Part shown: in pieces, positions 24,641 through 35,955 of the stretch
Position numbering within the stretch: position 1 is the first letter of the stretch
Layout: every line of letters begins with the position of its first letter
From: Hsuehochloa calcarea
Lineage: Eukaryota > Streptophyta > Magnoliopsida > Poales > Poaceae
Length of the DNA stretch: 64,000 bases
Reading direction: 5' to 3'
Assembly: GCA_036346395.1 (NCBI GenBank)
Contig: CM070601.1
Coordinates: 12,087,763 to 12,151,762 of the forward strand
Program-made: the position numbers and the translations under genes
Notes under the pieces: model-generated
Database searches by the model: none
Told to the model about the DNA's origin: nothing
What the model saw: the letters and a program-made list of their open reading frames with translations, nothing else

Positions 24641-25726
24641 CACGCAAGTATGCTACATGTTAATAGCTTGACATTGTGAGTATGAGGTAGCTTGTGGGTA
24701 AAGTTGGACAAATCTGTAGAGTATAATCAATAGTATTCAAATAATCGTTGAGTGATATTTCTTGATTTGCAATTACACATTCTGAACGATTATGAAAAAT
24801 TTAACGGTTTTAGAAATAGGTGGTCACTCATGTCACACAATACACGTAATAGTATCAGCAATGACACGCAGCATGAGTTTCGAAAGAGCAAGTCCTGATT
24901 CACTTTTTAAAAGTTGCTAACAGAAAACATGCCACGCCAAGCAGCAACATCAACAAAATTTTTTGAAACAAGCCACTTGGAAGTTTATATTTTGTGGTGA
25001 CCACCGGGTTAAGGATGAAAATCACTCAACGATGTCGACAAATAATATCAGCAATTATGTGGCGCATGGGTTAATAAAGAAGTTTTTGCTAGTAAGTTTA
25101 ATTTAACTTTAATAAGTTAGCGGACAAAAAGATGAAGAATAGAAGTCAGAGGTGTAGGTTAAAAAAATACAAGGATCTTAGCTTATTAATGCCAAAGAGA
25201 GAGCAACCACAAGTGAAATCCACGTCACACATCCGTAAGGATATAGTCCCTTTTAATTCTCTCATTTGCAAGTTGAAACGCATACCAACCTTATGGACAA
25301 TTTCTTTCTTTCTTTCTATGAAAGTGAATTACATCAGCAACACATGTGCCACCCCGCTTGACACAAGCACCACGAACGAAAAACATCTATAAGCGTACAA
25401 ATAAATAGAGTCGTTGGTATTTAAATCCGTGACCTCCATCTACCGTGAAGATATGCTCTAATTAACTAGCCTACCTGTGTATACGACCACAAATCCATTT
25501 TTATTTATTTCTTTTTCTTCGTAAGATCCCTTCGGAGAAAAAAAAAACCTCTATCAAAGAAACACAAGCAAAAGTTTTAAAAGTACTAAACCTTAAACCT
25601 GGCTAGCTAGGGTTTGCACAACCATCATATCATAGTCCAACATTCCCCGTGAATCGAACAACGAAGCAAGGATGAGGTCACACAATGCAAGACCCGCCTA
25701 TAAGGGCGTGAACAATGGTATAGACG
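24641..25726. other. Intergenic, no gene seen
   Basis: AT-rich sequence up to the solo LTR at 25727. No domain, terminal repeat or RNA gene recognised. Confidence 0.4.
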
Positions 25727-26538
25727 TGATGAGGACATAATAATCCTTAATTAATTAAATTGTTTATCCGTACTTGTTGTTATAGATAGCAATATCTTCA
25801 TGTTATTTGTAAGGATACTCCTTATCATTAATAAGGGAAAAGCTTAGCTGAGTGGTCGTATACCATTTTACGATCACTCTATATGGTCGTAAGTGTTTCT
25901 ACGACCACTTAGTGGTTGTAAGATTTTCTACGACTACATCATGATTGTAAGCTTTACTACGATCATTTCATGGTCGTAAACTTTATTACGGTCGAGTCAA
26001 CTATGACCACCCTATAGCCAACAAAGTCTATAGGCATATAGGTCCAATCGATCAGGGATATTTATGCGTTGTGATTAATACACAACGTAGTTAATATGTG
26101 ATGTTATTCTCTGAGATAATTGCACATATTAAGCCGTTATCTCTGACATAACTGCAAGATAATGTGGGAGGGTTAGTCTCTGACAATAACCGTCATAGAA
26201 CGTGTACATTGCATCAGACGGTGAGACGTCTCTTGATACGGGACAACTGTCACCCCTTCACGCGCTATATAAGGAGCAAAGCTGGTGGGCAAAGGGTAGA
26301 TCAAGCAAAAGAACAACAATATTAGAGATACGATTAACAGACAAAAGTCATTAAGCCTTAGTTCTAGTGATTTCTCATATATTGTAAAGTATAATCAATA
26401 CAACAACACGAGTAGGGTTATTATTATTTCAGGAGAAGACCCGAACCTGTATAAAATCATGGTGTCTTTTTTTTGTGTGGTCCAACTTAAGGAAAATCCT
26501 CAGTATTTATTCGTAAAATCGATATTAAACCATCGAGA
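25727..26538 (+). mobile_element. Gypsy-type solo LTR upstream of DUF1639 gene B
   Basis: Starts TGATGAGGAC, similar to the minus-strand start TGATGAGGATT of the solo LTR at 21188-21845, and ends near CATCGAGA. Perfect AGACG repeats flank it at 25722-25726 and 26539-26543. It has the order of a plus-strand LTR: a U3 rich in TACGACCAC units (25855-26000), a TATATAAGG box at 26266-26274, and a GACCCGAACCTGTATAAA stretch near the 3' end as in Tat-type LTRs. It ends about 490 bp before the ATG of the DUF1639 gene at 27027. Confidence 0.85.
26266..26274 (+). promoter_or_regulatory. LTR TATA box
   Basis: TATATAAGG inside the solo LTR, oriented toward the DUF1639 gene. The sequence could act as a basal promoter element; whether it does is unknown. 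Confidence 0.5.
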
Positions 26539-26554
26539 AGACGATTGTTGTCTG

Positions 26555-26700
26555 TAATACTTTCTATATCATCTATAGACAAAAGTAAAGAGAACTTATA
26601 TAATAAGTTATCTTTAGCTTATGTATATATGACCCTACAAACTGTACAGACAACATGATACAACAACAAAACAATCATCTATAAAAGTATTGTAGACTAT
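26555..26700. repeat. MITE-like fragment
   Basis: Shares short phrases (CATCTATAGACAA, TATAATAAGTTATCTTTAG, TTGTAGACTATC) with the MITE cluster at 29985-30546. It lies between the solo LTR and the promoter of DUF1639 gene B. Confidence 0.4.
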
Positions 26701-26914
26701 CTATTGCATGCCAGCCCTGCCCGCGGCCGGAATCCTCGGAGCAACTGAAGCGAACTCCCCGCGGCAGCACGCCGGCCGGAGTCGAGTCCAAACCCGAAAG
26801 GAAACCAAACCACAGCATTTGCTCTCCAATTTCGCCCACCTCCTCCCTAAGGCTTCCTCTCTAATCCGATCGAAGAAGAGACGAAGAAAAATCGATAAAA
26901 AGGAGGCGAGTGCG

Positions 26915-26924
26915 CTATATATAG
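26915..26924 (+). promoter_or_regulatory. TATA box of DUF1639 gene B
   Basis: CTATATATAG lies 103 bp upstream of the ATG at 27027. That leaves room for a transcription start near 26945 and a 5' leader of about 80 bp. Confidence 0.65.
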
Positions 26925-27026
26925 ACATCACATGCAATTGCAAACCTAGCTGCTCTGCAACACACAACACACATTTGCTGCCTCTTTAATCCCCCCCTCT
27001 CTTTGTTGCCAAGCCAAGCCAAGCCA

Positions 27027-27825
27027 ATGGAGTCCTCGCAGGCGACGATGGCCCAGCCGCCCGCAGCAATGCCGCCGGCGCCTGCGTCCTCGTCGCGATC
27101 GAGGGACCCCCGCCTCTTCGGCAACTTCGACCTCCCCGCAGGCTGGGGGTGCCGCAGGCCCATGGCCTTCTGCAAGGACCACGACGTCCTCGTCCCCGAA
27201 TCCAACGCCGCCGCCGCCGCCACAGAGCCCCAACCCAACAGCTCCCGATCGCCGCCGAAAGGAGCTGTGCCTGCGGCTCCGGCGGTGGAAGAGGGCGCGG
27301 CGGCTCAGGAAGCTCCCCGGAAGCAGTGGAACCTGAGGGACCGGAAGGCCGGGCGGGACTTCGTGGAGGATGCGGGGCAGCACAAGAAGCTGTGGAACAT
27401 GGACGCCGGCGGCGGAGGCAGGAAGAGCCGCGGGTTCTCGGTGGAGCTGACGCGGCAGGAGATCGCGGCGGACTTCCTCGCGATCACCGGCCGGACGCCG
27501 CCGCGCCGGCCGAAGAAGCATCCCAAGAGCGTCCAGCGCCAAATCGACGTGCGTACGCAGACACAAACGAAGCAATACTAATCCTAAATTCTTGATTGCG
27601 TTCGCAAAATCCTTTGCAGTTCTTCGATTACTGATCAGTTTGTGCTTTCTCTTTTCTTGCGCTGCAGACGCTTTGCCCTGGCAGCTCGCTATCGGAGGTG
27701 AGCCGTGATCGGTACAAGGTGAACGAGGTATGCATAAAAACTCGATCTTTGATCCCTCAAGCTTTTGTTTGGGATGTTTCGGACGCTGATTCTATTCTGA
27801 ATTGGTGCAGAAAGGGGGATTCTGA
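27027..27825 (+). CDS. DUF1639 family protein, gene B (three exons, 198 aa)
   Basis: Exons: 27027-27548 (174 codons), 27668-27727 (20 codons) and 27811-27825 (KGGF plus TGA). Donors are GAC|GTGCGT and GAG|GTATGC; acceptors are GCTGCAG|ACG and GGTGCAG|AAA; all are in phase 0. The N-terminal half is Ala/Pro-rich, with a LFGNFDLPAGWGCRRPM segment at about residues 30-50. The family core follows: KQWNLRDRK, RGFSVELTRQEIAADF, TPPRRPKKHPKSVQRQID, and TLCPGSSLSEVSRDRYKV from exon 2. The exon pattern, including a 60-nt exon 2 and a tiny last exon, matches gene A at 1257-2025. The tail is less conserved than in gene C (CPGSS instead of FPGLW). Start: first ATG of the frame, preceded by a repeated AAGCC leader. 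Function unknown. Confidence 0.88.
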
Positions 27826-28439
27826 GTTGCTCTCCTGAGCAGGAGATAGATTTCCGAGGAGCATGATCGAGCATTGGCTCATCGGAGTTAGCAGAAGAGA
27901 GATTCAGGGTTAATCGTTTCAGTTTGTCCATACTTATGCAATTTATCGTGTATGTCAAACCCTTATCCTATGTATGTAGGGTTTTTTTCTTGATTTATTG
28001 GGGTTTTGCTTCTTGCTTGCCTTGAAGCCAGATACTCTTGTTCTTTCTATATGCCTAGTGCGGAAACAAATTTTGCAGAAGAACCTCAAATCTTGATTTC
28101 TTTCTGTGAGAAATATAATAATAGATTCTTCATCAATTCTTAATGGCATGTAGTAATCATCTGCATTGGTTTCAATCCGGTACTTTTGTGTTGCATCTTG
28201 ATTTGCACTCTGCAATTCCTAGCTAGTACCCCTACTCTGTTTATATTATGTGGTTAACTTTGTTTGCCACGAACATATCTCCAGCACTTCATCGTCTGTC
28301 AGAGAAAAAGAACTGCCATTCCCTGTCTTATCAATGGCAGGAACTGTTCAGTTTGGTACCACAGTTAGCTTCGGCAATCCCTGCAACAGGTTTTACAGAG
28401 CATCGTGTTGCTTTTATTTAAGCAACGTCTGATTATTAA
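27826..28439 (+). other. 3' flank of DUF1639 gene B
   Basis: T-rich transcribed-looking sequence after the stop codon, likely the 3' untranslated region in its first few hundred bases. No other gene seen before the LINE fragment. Confidence 0.4.
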
Positions 28440-29330
28440 GACAGTGCAGTAGCGTAAAATTGGGTAATGATTGTGATAAATTAGTGTGGGTGATGTCACC
28501 TTCTCGTATTTTCTCTGTGAAATCTTTTTACAATGCTTTAAGAAATCAACATTTTACTTTTCCTTATCACTTCATTTGGGAGGTTAAATTGCATCTGAGG
28601 GTTAAGATTTCCTCGTGGTTAGTCCTTAAACAAAAGATACTAAAGATAGTATCATTCATAGAGGATGGTTAGAGGGAAAATCTTGTGTCTGTTGTGGAAT
28701 GGATGAAAGTATCAATAATTTATTTTTGGGTCGTTCGATGTCGAGATTCATTTGGAATGTTGCGGGTGTACCTTTGGCTTGCCTTGTCCTCCAGCAAATG
28801 TTCACCAAATGATGACCAATTGGGTTGGAAGTTTTGCTAGGAAAACAAGAAGGCTAGTAATAGTTGGCATAGCAGCTACTGTTTGGAGCATTTGGAGAGT
28901 GCGAAATTTAGCTTGCTTTTAACAGAAATGGCCTTCAGAACTGGTGTAAGTGATTTTTTGATGTTTGCCGTTGGATTGATCTTTGGGCCAAAATGCAGAA
29001 GGAGGTCAAGCAAGAGCTGTTTGTCAGGGGTGCTAGAGTGTTGGGTCAAGTGGCGATGGAGGTTTTTGAGGCAAGAAGAAGATGGACGCCGTGGATCAAG
29101 AAGCTGAAGGATGGGGAGGATCATGGTGGTAATTAGTTTGGTTGCTCTCGGCTAATACCTTTGCTGGTTTGCTAGCAGTTGTTTAGTTGGTTGTATTAGC
29201 AGTATCCGAACCTCGCTTCGATGTTTTGGCTGTAACTGTTGGTTGTTTCTTATCTGTTTTCTGGTTTGCTAAGTGAACTTCTGTAATCTGGTTTCTATTA
29301 ACATAAACAGGGAGACCTTTTAAAAAACAT
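28440..29330 (+). pseudogene. 5'-truncated LINE (zf-RVT end)
   Basis: The frame at 28460-28672 reads DKLVWVMSPSRIFSVKSFYN, ALRN and FIWEVKLHLRVKISSWLVLK, the zinc-binding reverse-transcriptase tail (zf-RVT) of plant L1-type LINEs. Across frameshifts it goes on to RFIWNVAG, NWVGSFARKTRKLVIVGIAA and TVWSIWRVRNLACF, then KEVKQELFVRGARVLGQVAM. The upstream RT and endonuclease are absent, which is normal for a 5'-truncated insertion. It lies downstream of DUF1639 gene B. Confidence 0.8.
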
Positions 29331-30145
29331 CTGGTCATTTTGCCGTTCACTCTAGACTGATCAATCTGTTTGAGGAACAAGATGATAGAAATGCAGAAAT
29401 AGACAACCAAAAATAACTTGACAAGGGAACCTTTCCAAGTCTAGATTTGAGCCAAACCAAAGCCAGGACCATTTTGACTATTCAAGTTGAGACTTCAGAA
29501 GATGATTCTTACATTTCATCCATAAATGAAAAGGAAAACACTTTCAAACAGGGGGATGTGTGAGAACCTGATGATTTCCCTATCATTATTCCGGTGTACT
29601 CGAATGTTTGCCCCCTCGATGCTGATTGCTGAAAGTGACTACTTAAACTGAGAGAATATAGACCCTACGTTTACAAACTTTTTTCCTTTGAGAACTAGTA
29701 CTATATTCTAGTTTTACTTTACCCTTCATAAAGATGTTACAGTGTCACACTAATCTTGGTTGGGTTTAGATCAACTGATGCGCCCAAGGGCTTAAGGCAC
29801 CAAAGAGTCACCGTGCCCTGGCAGTGGCTAATTACGATGTCTCTTATTATGCAACTTTGTGCCAGACTGCCGACCTCTGACAATCGTACTTGTGATCTTA
29901 TGATTTGTGTGCCCAATGATCTCACGCGCTCACTGCCTTTCTAAGTGTTGTGTTTATGACATGCTTCTTGCTAATATTTATGTATGTACTATGATACACA
30001 GAATTATTTATTGGACAGATAATTACTGTCTATAGCAGCTCTTTATATCACCTGTAGATAGTATTATAGATAATTCATACAATGGGTTATCTTTTCACTT
30101 GTCTTTATAGATGACACAATCTTTTAATGCTTTTATGGAACTAAG
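29331..30145. other. Intergenic, no gene seen
   Basis: Mixed sequence. From about 29985 it already contains diverged copies of the MITE phrases (TATGTACTATGATAC, CACCTGTAGATAG). No protein-like frame. Confidence 0.4.
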
Positions 30146-30546
30146 GGTATGTACAATGATACAGACAGCTGTCTCCATGTCACCTGTAGACAACACTAAA
30201 GATAACTCATACAATAGGTTGTAATACAGCCGGCCACAGAATTGTAGACAACACACAATTTTTTAATGTTTTCCTTAGTTCTGGTGATACAGTCGGTTTG
30301 AATTGTAAACATCACATTTCTTTCATTCACGCCAACTTAAATCTTACGTGGCAAGGGCTATAGACAGCTGATGTAAGACCATTGTACATGATTTAAGACA
30401 TTTCCTCCTTGGTTCTGGTGATACGTACAACCAACTACAAAATTGTAGACAACACATTTCTCTCTTTATTCTCTTTCATCCACACTAGCTTAAATACTAC
30501 GTGATATAGACTATAGATAGCTGATATAAGCTCATTGTACATGTCG
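30146..30546. mobile_element. MITE cluster (GTACAATG/CATTGTAC ends)
   Basis: GTACAATGATACAGACAGCT at 30151 faces GACCATTGTACATG ending at 30390, giving a unit of about 240 bp. A second, related end lies at 30533-30542. Internal phrases (TTGTAGACAACACA, AGTTCTGGTGATAC) recur two to three times, so copies are nested or tandem. No coding sequence. Confidence 0.6.
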
Positions 30547-32429
30547 TTGCTCACTCACAACTGTTGATGCAATTCAAGCTTCCACTAGCAGTCCAGCAAA
30601 ATTGTGACAATAACTACACAGCTATTCCCATGTTCGTAATTTCGTACCCCCCGTATGGGAAAGAGTGTTCGCCTTCTCTTCGACTAGCAACATTTTAATA
30701 CCAGCTATAGTTCAGAAAAGAACAGATTAATACATGTCCATCATATGCTGAGATCCTGCTTCCAAATATATATATATCTATTTCTTATTTTTTTTCCCCC
30801 ATTTAGCAGTTAGCTGTTAATCCTTCTCGTGCTGCGCTGCATGCATGCATATATAGTATTAATTGTTTCCTTATGGCCATTTCTATTATCAAAGACCACC
30901 AATATATCTAATCCTGCACTTGGTGAAGATGATGGAAGAACATACGAAGTAGCTAGAATTCCCAACTTAACCAGATGTGATGCACTGCGCATGCAACAAA
31001 ATATACCGATCTATACATATATACGGTCCATGTCTCGGTTGCTTTGCAGTGTTATTTTCTGCAATACATTGGTCTCCATTGACATTTTTATCCCCGATTC
31101 TCCGCCTCTCTTGCACGTGTTAACTTAATTATCGCCATGTCAAAGAAGCCAAGTTTCGGACGGTATCCATTGGTCGATCGACGACGCTTTACACCAGGGG
31201 CAGAGAGAATCTGCGGCGGGCTCAAGCGCAACACCTCACGCCTGACCTCCGATCCTCGTGTACGTACCCTTTTATTTTCTTTAATATATCCTCCGTTTTC
31301 CTAGTCAAATGCACGGTCGCCCGCCTCATTATTCCTCGCCACACTCCAATCCGATCGAAGGAAACACTGGAGATTTTGTGTGGCCTTCGCTCCTAACATT
31401 CTGAGACTGTGCAGTAGTAGACTGTACTACTACGGATTGGTAAAACAGTTGGAAGGAATGAACTTGTAACACTAGTTCTGAGGTTAAAACCATCATTTGC
31501 TCTTTTTTTTCTTCTTTTTTTGACGATGCCTCGATTTAAGATACCCCATGAGCATTATAATTCAGGCTACCGTTTCATCGGCTCCAGTGAGTGCAAATTA
31601 GCTGCTCGAGTTAACATTGGGTGCAAGTATCATTCACTCGTCATCGTGAAAGATCAAAGGCAAGGGAAGCTTTTGAACAGCAGTAGGATCGGAGACGAGT
31701 GAGTGCAGCAGCACGGGGCACGGGCACGGGCACGGCTGGCCGTGGTGGGCGGGGACCGCGCGAACCGAGCCGAGCCGGCAGCGCGCGCCCGTCCCACCGC
31801 TCCGGCGGAAAGAGAAAGACCAGGTCCAGGAACACAGGACGGCGTTGCGCGCCTCCTGACCCGCGGGCCCGCGCCGAAAATACAAGGCGATGGATGATCC
31901 ACCACGTACGAGGACCCGTGCTGCATGGACGCTCCCTGCCCGGTGGACCCGCCTCCCCCCTCTCGCCCTCACGGACATCGGCACGCCAGCTTCCACCCTC
32001 GTTTGGTGGACGTAACAGATTGGCCTCCGCCCAATTCCCTTTTCCGTGGATCACCCGCACACTCTGTGCTACCTGTGTATGACAACTGGGCTCACGTACT
32101 ATCAAGGACCCATAGGTCAGTGGGAAATACTTATACGGTCATCGGCAGAGGCAGTTGGCCTTTAGGGCCAAAACCTCCGACGCGCGAGTCCTGGCTGGAG
32201 AATTACCAGGCTACCCCTCCCGCACCACACTACCCCTCTGCGAGCGTAACAAAACGCGAGGGGGACCCCACCCCCTGTGGCCTCAAAGCCTCCTCTCCTC
32301 CTACTCCTACGGTCCTACCCTCCTCCTCACCCTCTCTCTGTCTGTCGTCTCACCTCGCTGCCTCGTCGGGGAAGCGGCCGTCTCTCCACGCCGCCGGCGC
32401 CACTGCCTCCGCGAGCCTAGCCGTTGCCT
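30547..32429 (+). promoter_or_regulatory. Upstream region of DUF1639 gene C
   Basis: AT-rich to about 31500, then increasingly GC- and CpG-rich toward the gene. The C/T-rich stretch at about 32285-32360 (CTCCTCCT repeats) has the look of a grass 5' untranslated region. The long overlapping frames at 31634-32105 on both strands reflect base composition; none shows a domain. No clear TATA box identified. Confidence 0.4.
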
Positions 32430-33343
32430 ATGGCGGCGACGGCAGATCCGCGGGCGAAGCCGTCCGTCGCGCCGTCCACACACCACCTCGAACCATGGGC
32501 GCACCAGCAGCCACCTCCCGCCCACCGCATGCCCGTCCTACCCGCCGTAGCCTCGCCCGCGGGTGGAGCCGCGGACGCCCGCGATCGCCGCCGCTCGTCA
32601 TCCCACCGTCGGGGCGGCGCTAACGCCGCCGCCCAAGTCGTCGGCGAGGAGCCCTATGAGGGCGGGATCGAGGAGCTCCGGGCCAAGCTCATGGGCCACC
32701 TGCGCGACGCCGCCGACCGTCTCCGCGTGCCCCAGCCTAGTCCTCCGCCGCCGTCGCCGAAGCCCGCGAACCCAACGCCGGAGTCGGAGCCCGAGCTCAG
32801 GGCGCCGCCTCCGCCTCCACCCCCGCCCCCGCAGCAGCCGCAGGTGGACGTCGCTTCGAAGCCGTGGAAACTGCGGGAGCGGACGAGGCGGCGCCCTGCC
32901 GCCTGGACGTCGTGGGCTGGGGCGGCGGCGGCGCCGGCGCCGTCGTCGTCGTCGAAGGGCCGCAAGCGTGCCCCGTTCTCGGTGTCGCTGACGCCGGAGG
33001 AGATCGAGGAGGACATCTACGCGCTGACCGGCGCCCGGCCGCGGCGGCGGCCGAGGAAGCGGCCGCGCGTCGTACAGCGGCAGCTCGATGTAAGGCGAAT
33101 TCCCCATACTGCCCCTCCCCTTCCAAACTACTTTATCAATTAATTAATTACTCAATTACCCTTTTATTTATCCCCTCGATACGCTTTAATCTTACTAAGG
33201 AGTAATTAATATCCTAACATAATTGTTGTGTGCAAGAATGATACCCATCAATCGTGTGCTGTGCTTGTGTTGCGCAGTCGCTGTTCCCCGGTCTGTGGCT
33301 GACCGAGATCACCGCCGACGCCTACAGAGTGCCGGACGACTAG
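32430..33343 (+). CDS. DUF1639 family protein, gene C (two exons, 241 aa)
   Basis: Exon 1 is 32430-33089 (220 codons), exon 2 is 33278-33343 (21 codons plus TAG). Junctions are GAT|GTAAGG and TGCGCAG|TCG, phase 0. Residues 1-75 are Ala/Pro/Arg-rich. A helical EEPYEGGIEELRAKLMGHL segment follows at about 75-95, then a Pro-rich stretch. The core is KPWKLRERTRRR, APFSVSLTPEEIEEDIYAL, and a basic RPRRRPRKRPRVVQRQLD block. Exon 2 gives SLFPGLWLTEITADAYRV, the most canonical tail of the three paralogues. It lacks the short third exon of genes A and B. Start: the ATG at 32430 is the first in this frame. Function unknown; the basic block may bind nucleic acid (inference). Confidence 0.88.
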
Positions 33344-34115
33344 CTCGATCCGGCCGGCCGGGCGGCGCCGCCAGTTGCCAACCTCCAGGTCCCACCAACC
33401 TCACCTCGTCTCGTCTCGTCGCGTCGCAGCTCATGAGCCGCACCCGAATTTATAACTAGGTTTAGTCGCGTCGAGCCGGTAGGTGCTCGTGCTTGTCATT
33501 CCCCAACTAGGTTTTTCCCCCCTTTCATTTTCTTCTTCGCCAATATGGTGTTCTGTTTTCTCTCTCTACTTCGTACAGTGCTGTGCTTGTAATCTACTAA
33601 GCCTGTGCCTGTGCTATATATGCTCTTCTTGCTGCTGCCTGCTGCACGAGTTGCGATCCGGTCTTCTTCGTGTTTTCTTGGGACCCAATGGGTGCGGCCG
33701 TGCTTGCTTTATATAGCGAGAGAGAGAGAGAGAGAGACACACACACACAGAGAGGAAGCAGCAGTTGGGACTTGGGAGAATTTAAGCGGTTGGATCGGGC
33801 TTTTTGGATTCTTTGGACCCCTCCGCTGGGGTCGACCCGGGAACGGGACGGGACACACCACTATTCAACACATGCAAGCAACGCCATCATTGCAGGGAGC
33901 TAGCTCGCTACAAAGGAAAGGAAACCTGCAACTTTTAGCGTCGTCTTTCTGACCCAATCATCGAGCTGGGAATGGGATTAAAACGACGGTACTGCTAACT
34001 ATTTGCATCGTTGACACTTTAGGTGTTGTCACAGTCCTGCGTACGAGTTTCCATCAAACTCCCGGGCGCGCTCACAACTGCGCGCATGTCCGCGGTGCAC
34101 TGCGGCGTAGCCGGG
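33344..34115 (+). other. 3' flank of DUF1639 gene C
   Basis: Probable 3' untranslated region and downstream DNA. It contains a short (GA)n-(CA)n tract listed separately. No further gene seen. Confidence 0.4.
33716..33755. repeat. (GA)n(CA)n microsatellite
   Basis: An uninterrupted GA run followed by a CA run in the probable 3' untranslated region of DUF1639 gene C. Confidence 0.9.
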
Positions 34116-34235
34116 CCTAGGGCTGCTGGGCAATGGCCGAGAACTAGAATAAAAACATTATAAAATTTCTCCTAAAAATCAATAAAATATGAGTTCGATC
34201 GACGAATAACTGGTTTGAGGCTTAACTCCGCCCCT
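34116..34235. repeat. Possible hAT-type terminal fragment
   Basis: The reverse complement begins TTAGGGGCGGAGTTAAGCCT, close to the (C)AGGGGCGGA ends of grass hAT-type elements. Only one end was recognised. Confidence 0.3.
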
Positions 34236-35084
34236 AACGGTGCATATATAGCTGTGCTCACGCTCAGTCGTGTCTGGTTCGTGCTCTTTTGTAATTTAAT
34301 TTCCTTGGTCAGGTCGAAACAACGTGCCATCGATCATGAAAGCCTGTAGCATGAACGGGAAATGGACAACCTCACTCACACACAAACACGGTTGCACCAC
34401 ACGTTCGTGTCTTCGACGGACAAATGCGACAAGCCCGTACACGGTGGAATCGATCGAGTTAACCATTTCGAGTCCCATTTAAAGGAAATATATGTTGAAG
34501 AATGTAGTCGTTGTAGGATGAAATCAACCAATCACTAATGAAAGACAATCACAGAGAGAAATAGATGGAGACACAATTCCTTTCTTCACGTTGTGTTCAT
34601 AAAGTGGCGTGGACGCGCAGCCACTCCGACTGAGAAGTGGCTTCATGTATCAACAGCCAACCATTCATTGATGTCAAGTTCTACAGTGAGGTTATCCTTA
34701 CATATAAATCAGAACTCAAGTTATTTAGTGTTCTTGTTGGATTTAAAGATAATTACATGCTTGTAATTAATAACTTCAACTTCAGTTCTACTGCTATTAC
34801 TTCTGAGGTTGTGGTTTAGGAGGATTCTACAAGCACTTAGGATTGGCATGAAGCAAATCACACACTCCAGTGTGTCATGTTCGATGAAGTTGGCTTGTTT
34901 AGGATATGAACGCCCAACGAACGAGCTAGCTAGCTGAATTCAGGCCTCGAGTTAGCTAACAAGGGACCATCCTATACAACCAACCAAACAGATTGATCAC
35001 ACCATCCCATCCAGAACGATCACATCCTACTTGTACTATCTCATCCCATTGAACCTCATCTTACCAACCAAACTTACTCTAAGA
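34236..35084. other. Intergenic, no gene seen
   Basis: Mixed AT-rich sequence with several direct phrases but no domain or clear element boundary. Confidence 0.4.
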
Positions 35085-35945
35085 GTGGCCTAGCAATAAG
35101 TTTCATTCTCTTAATTAATGACTATGCGAGACCATTTTGATATGGATAGGTTGTACCAAGTGCTCTACTTGAATGCCTAGAGTCATATAATAATCATTAA
35201 ATACTTTTGAGGTAAACTTGCTAGCATTATCCATTCAAATACACTTAATCCGTTCATCCAGAAAATTGGCTCTTAATCTCACTATTTGGGCTATTAGCTT
35301 TGCAAAAGCATAGTTCCTTGTAGACAGTAGGCAAACATGGGACCATCTAGTAAGGAATCTAACAGGACCATAAAATATCTAAAGGGGCCCGACAGGGGTT
35401 GGATAGGTCCACAAATATTACCTTGAATTCTCTCCAGAAAGCTAAGTGATTCATCTCTCAGTTTAAGATAAGATGGTCTAGTAATCAATTTTCCTTTGGC
35501 ACAAGCAGGGCACATGAAATCTCCATGTCTAGGAAAATATGTAGTTTTTATGTTATGACCAACAGAATTATTAATAACTTTTCGCATCATACCCAAACCA
35601 GGATGACCTAGACTTTGTTCCCCTGAATCTTCTTGACTCCACTAGTGGATTGCATGTAGAGATTCACAAAATACCGCAAGGTGTGGCAAGTACGCGACCA
35701 ATGGCCAGGGCAACCACATCTGAAACAAGTTTGTGGAGGATGAGCAGTCTTGCTACCTGAGTCTTGCTTCTGGAGCTTCCCTTCATCTGATCCCGTACCA
35801 TGGGGTTTACCCCTGCCTCTCTGCATCCCGACCTTCTTCCATTTACCCTCATTCTGTTTTGGACCTTTTCCGTGCGGTACGCAGGACTATTACCGATGAG
35901 TGCCTGATTAAAGCGAGTGAATACCGAAATGAACATGTATTGCAT
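35085..35945 (-). pseudogene. Copia gag-pol fragment with internal deletion
   Basis: On the minus strand a CCHC knuckle (CFRCGCPGHWSRTC, about 35735-35695) is followed within about 100 bp by GMMRKVINNSVGHN and CPACAKGKL of the GAG-pre-integrase domain, then by FRYFMVLLDS of the integrase core. Across a stop it continues to RMDNA-like sequence (here MDNASKFTSKVFNDYY) at about 35200. The protease region between the knuckle and the pre-integrase domain is missing. No LTR adjoins. The wording fits the Tork/SIRE side of Ty1/copia, unlike the other copia elements in the window. Confidence 0.75.
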
Positions 35946-35955
35946 CCGTACTAAT

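Noticed and set aside
31634..32105. Overlapping frames of 120-154 codons on both strands upstream of DUF1639 gene C
   Set aside because: GC-rich composition removes stops on both strands; no motif, no splice context.
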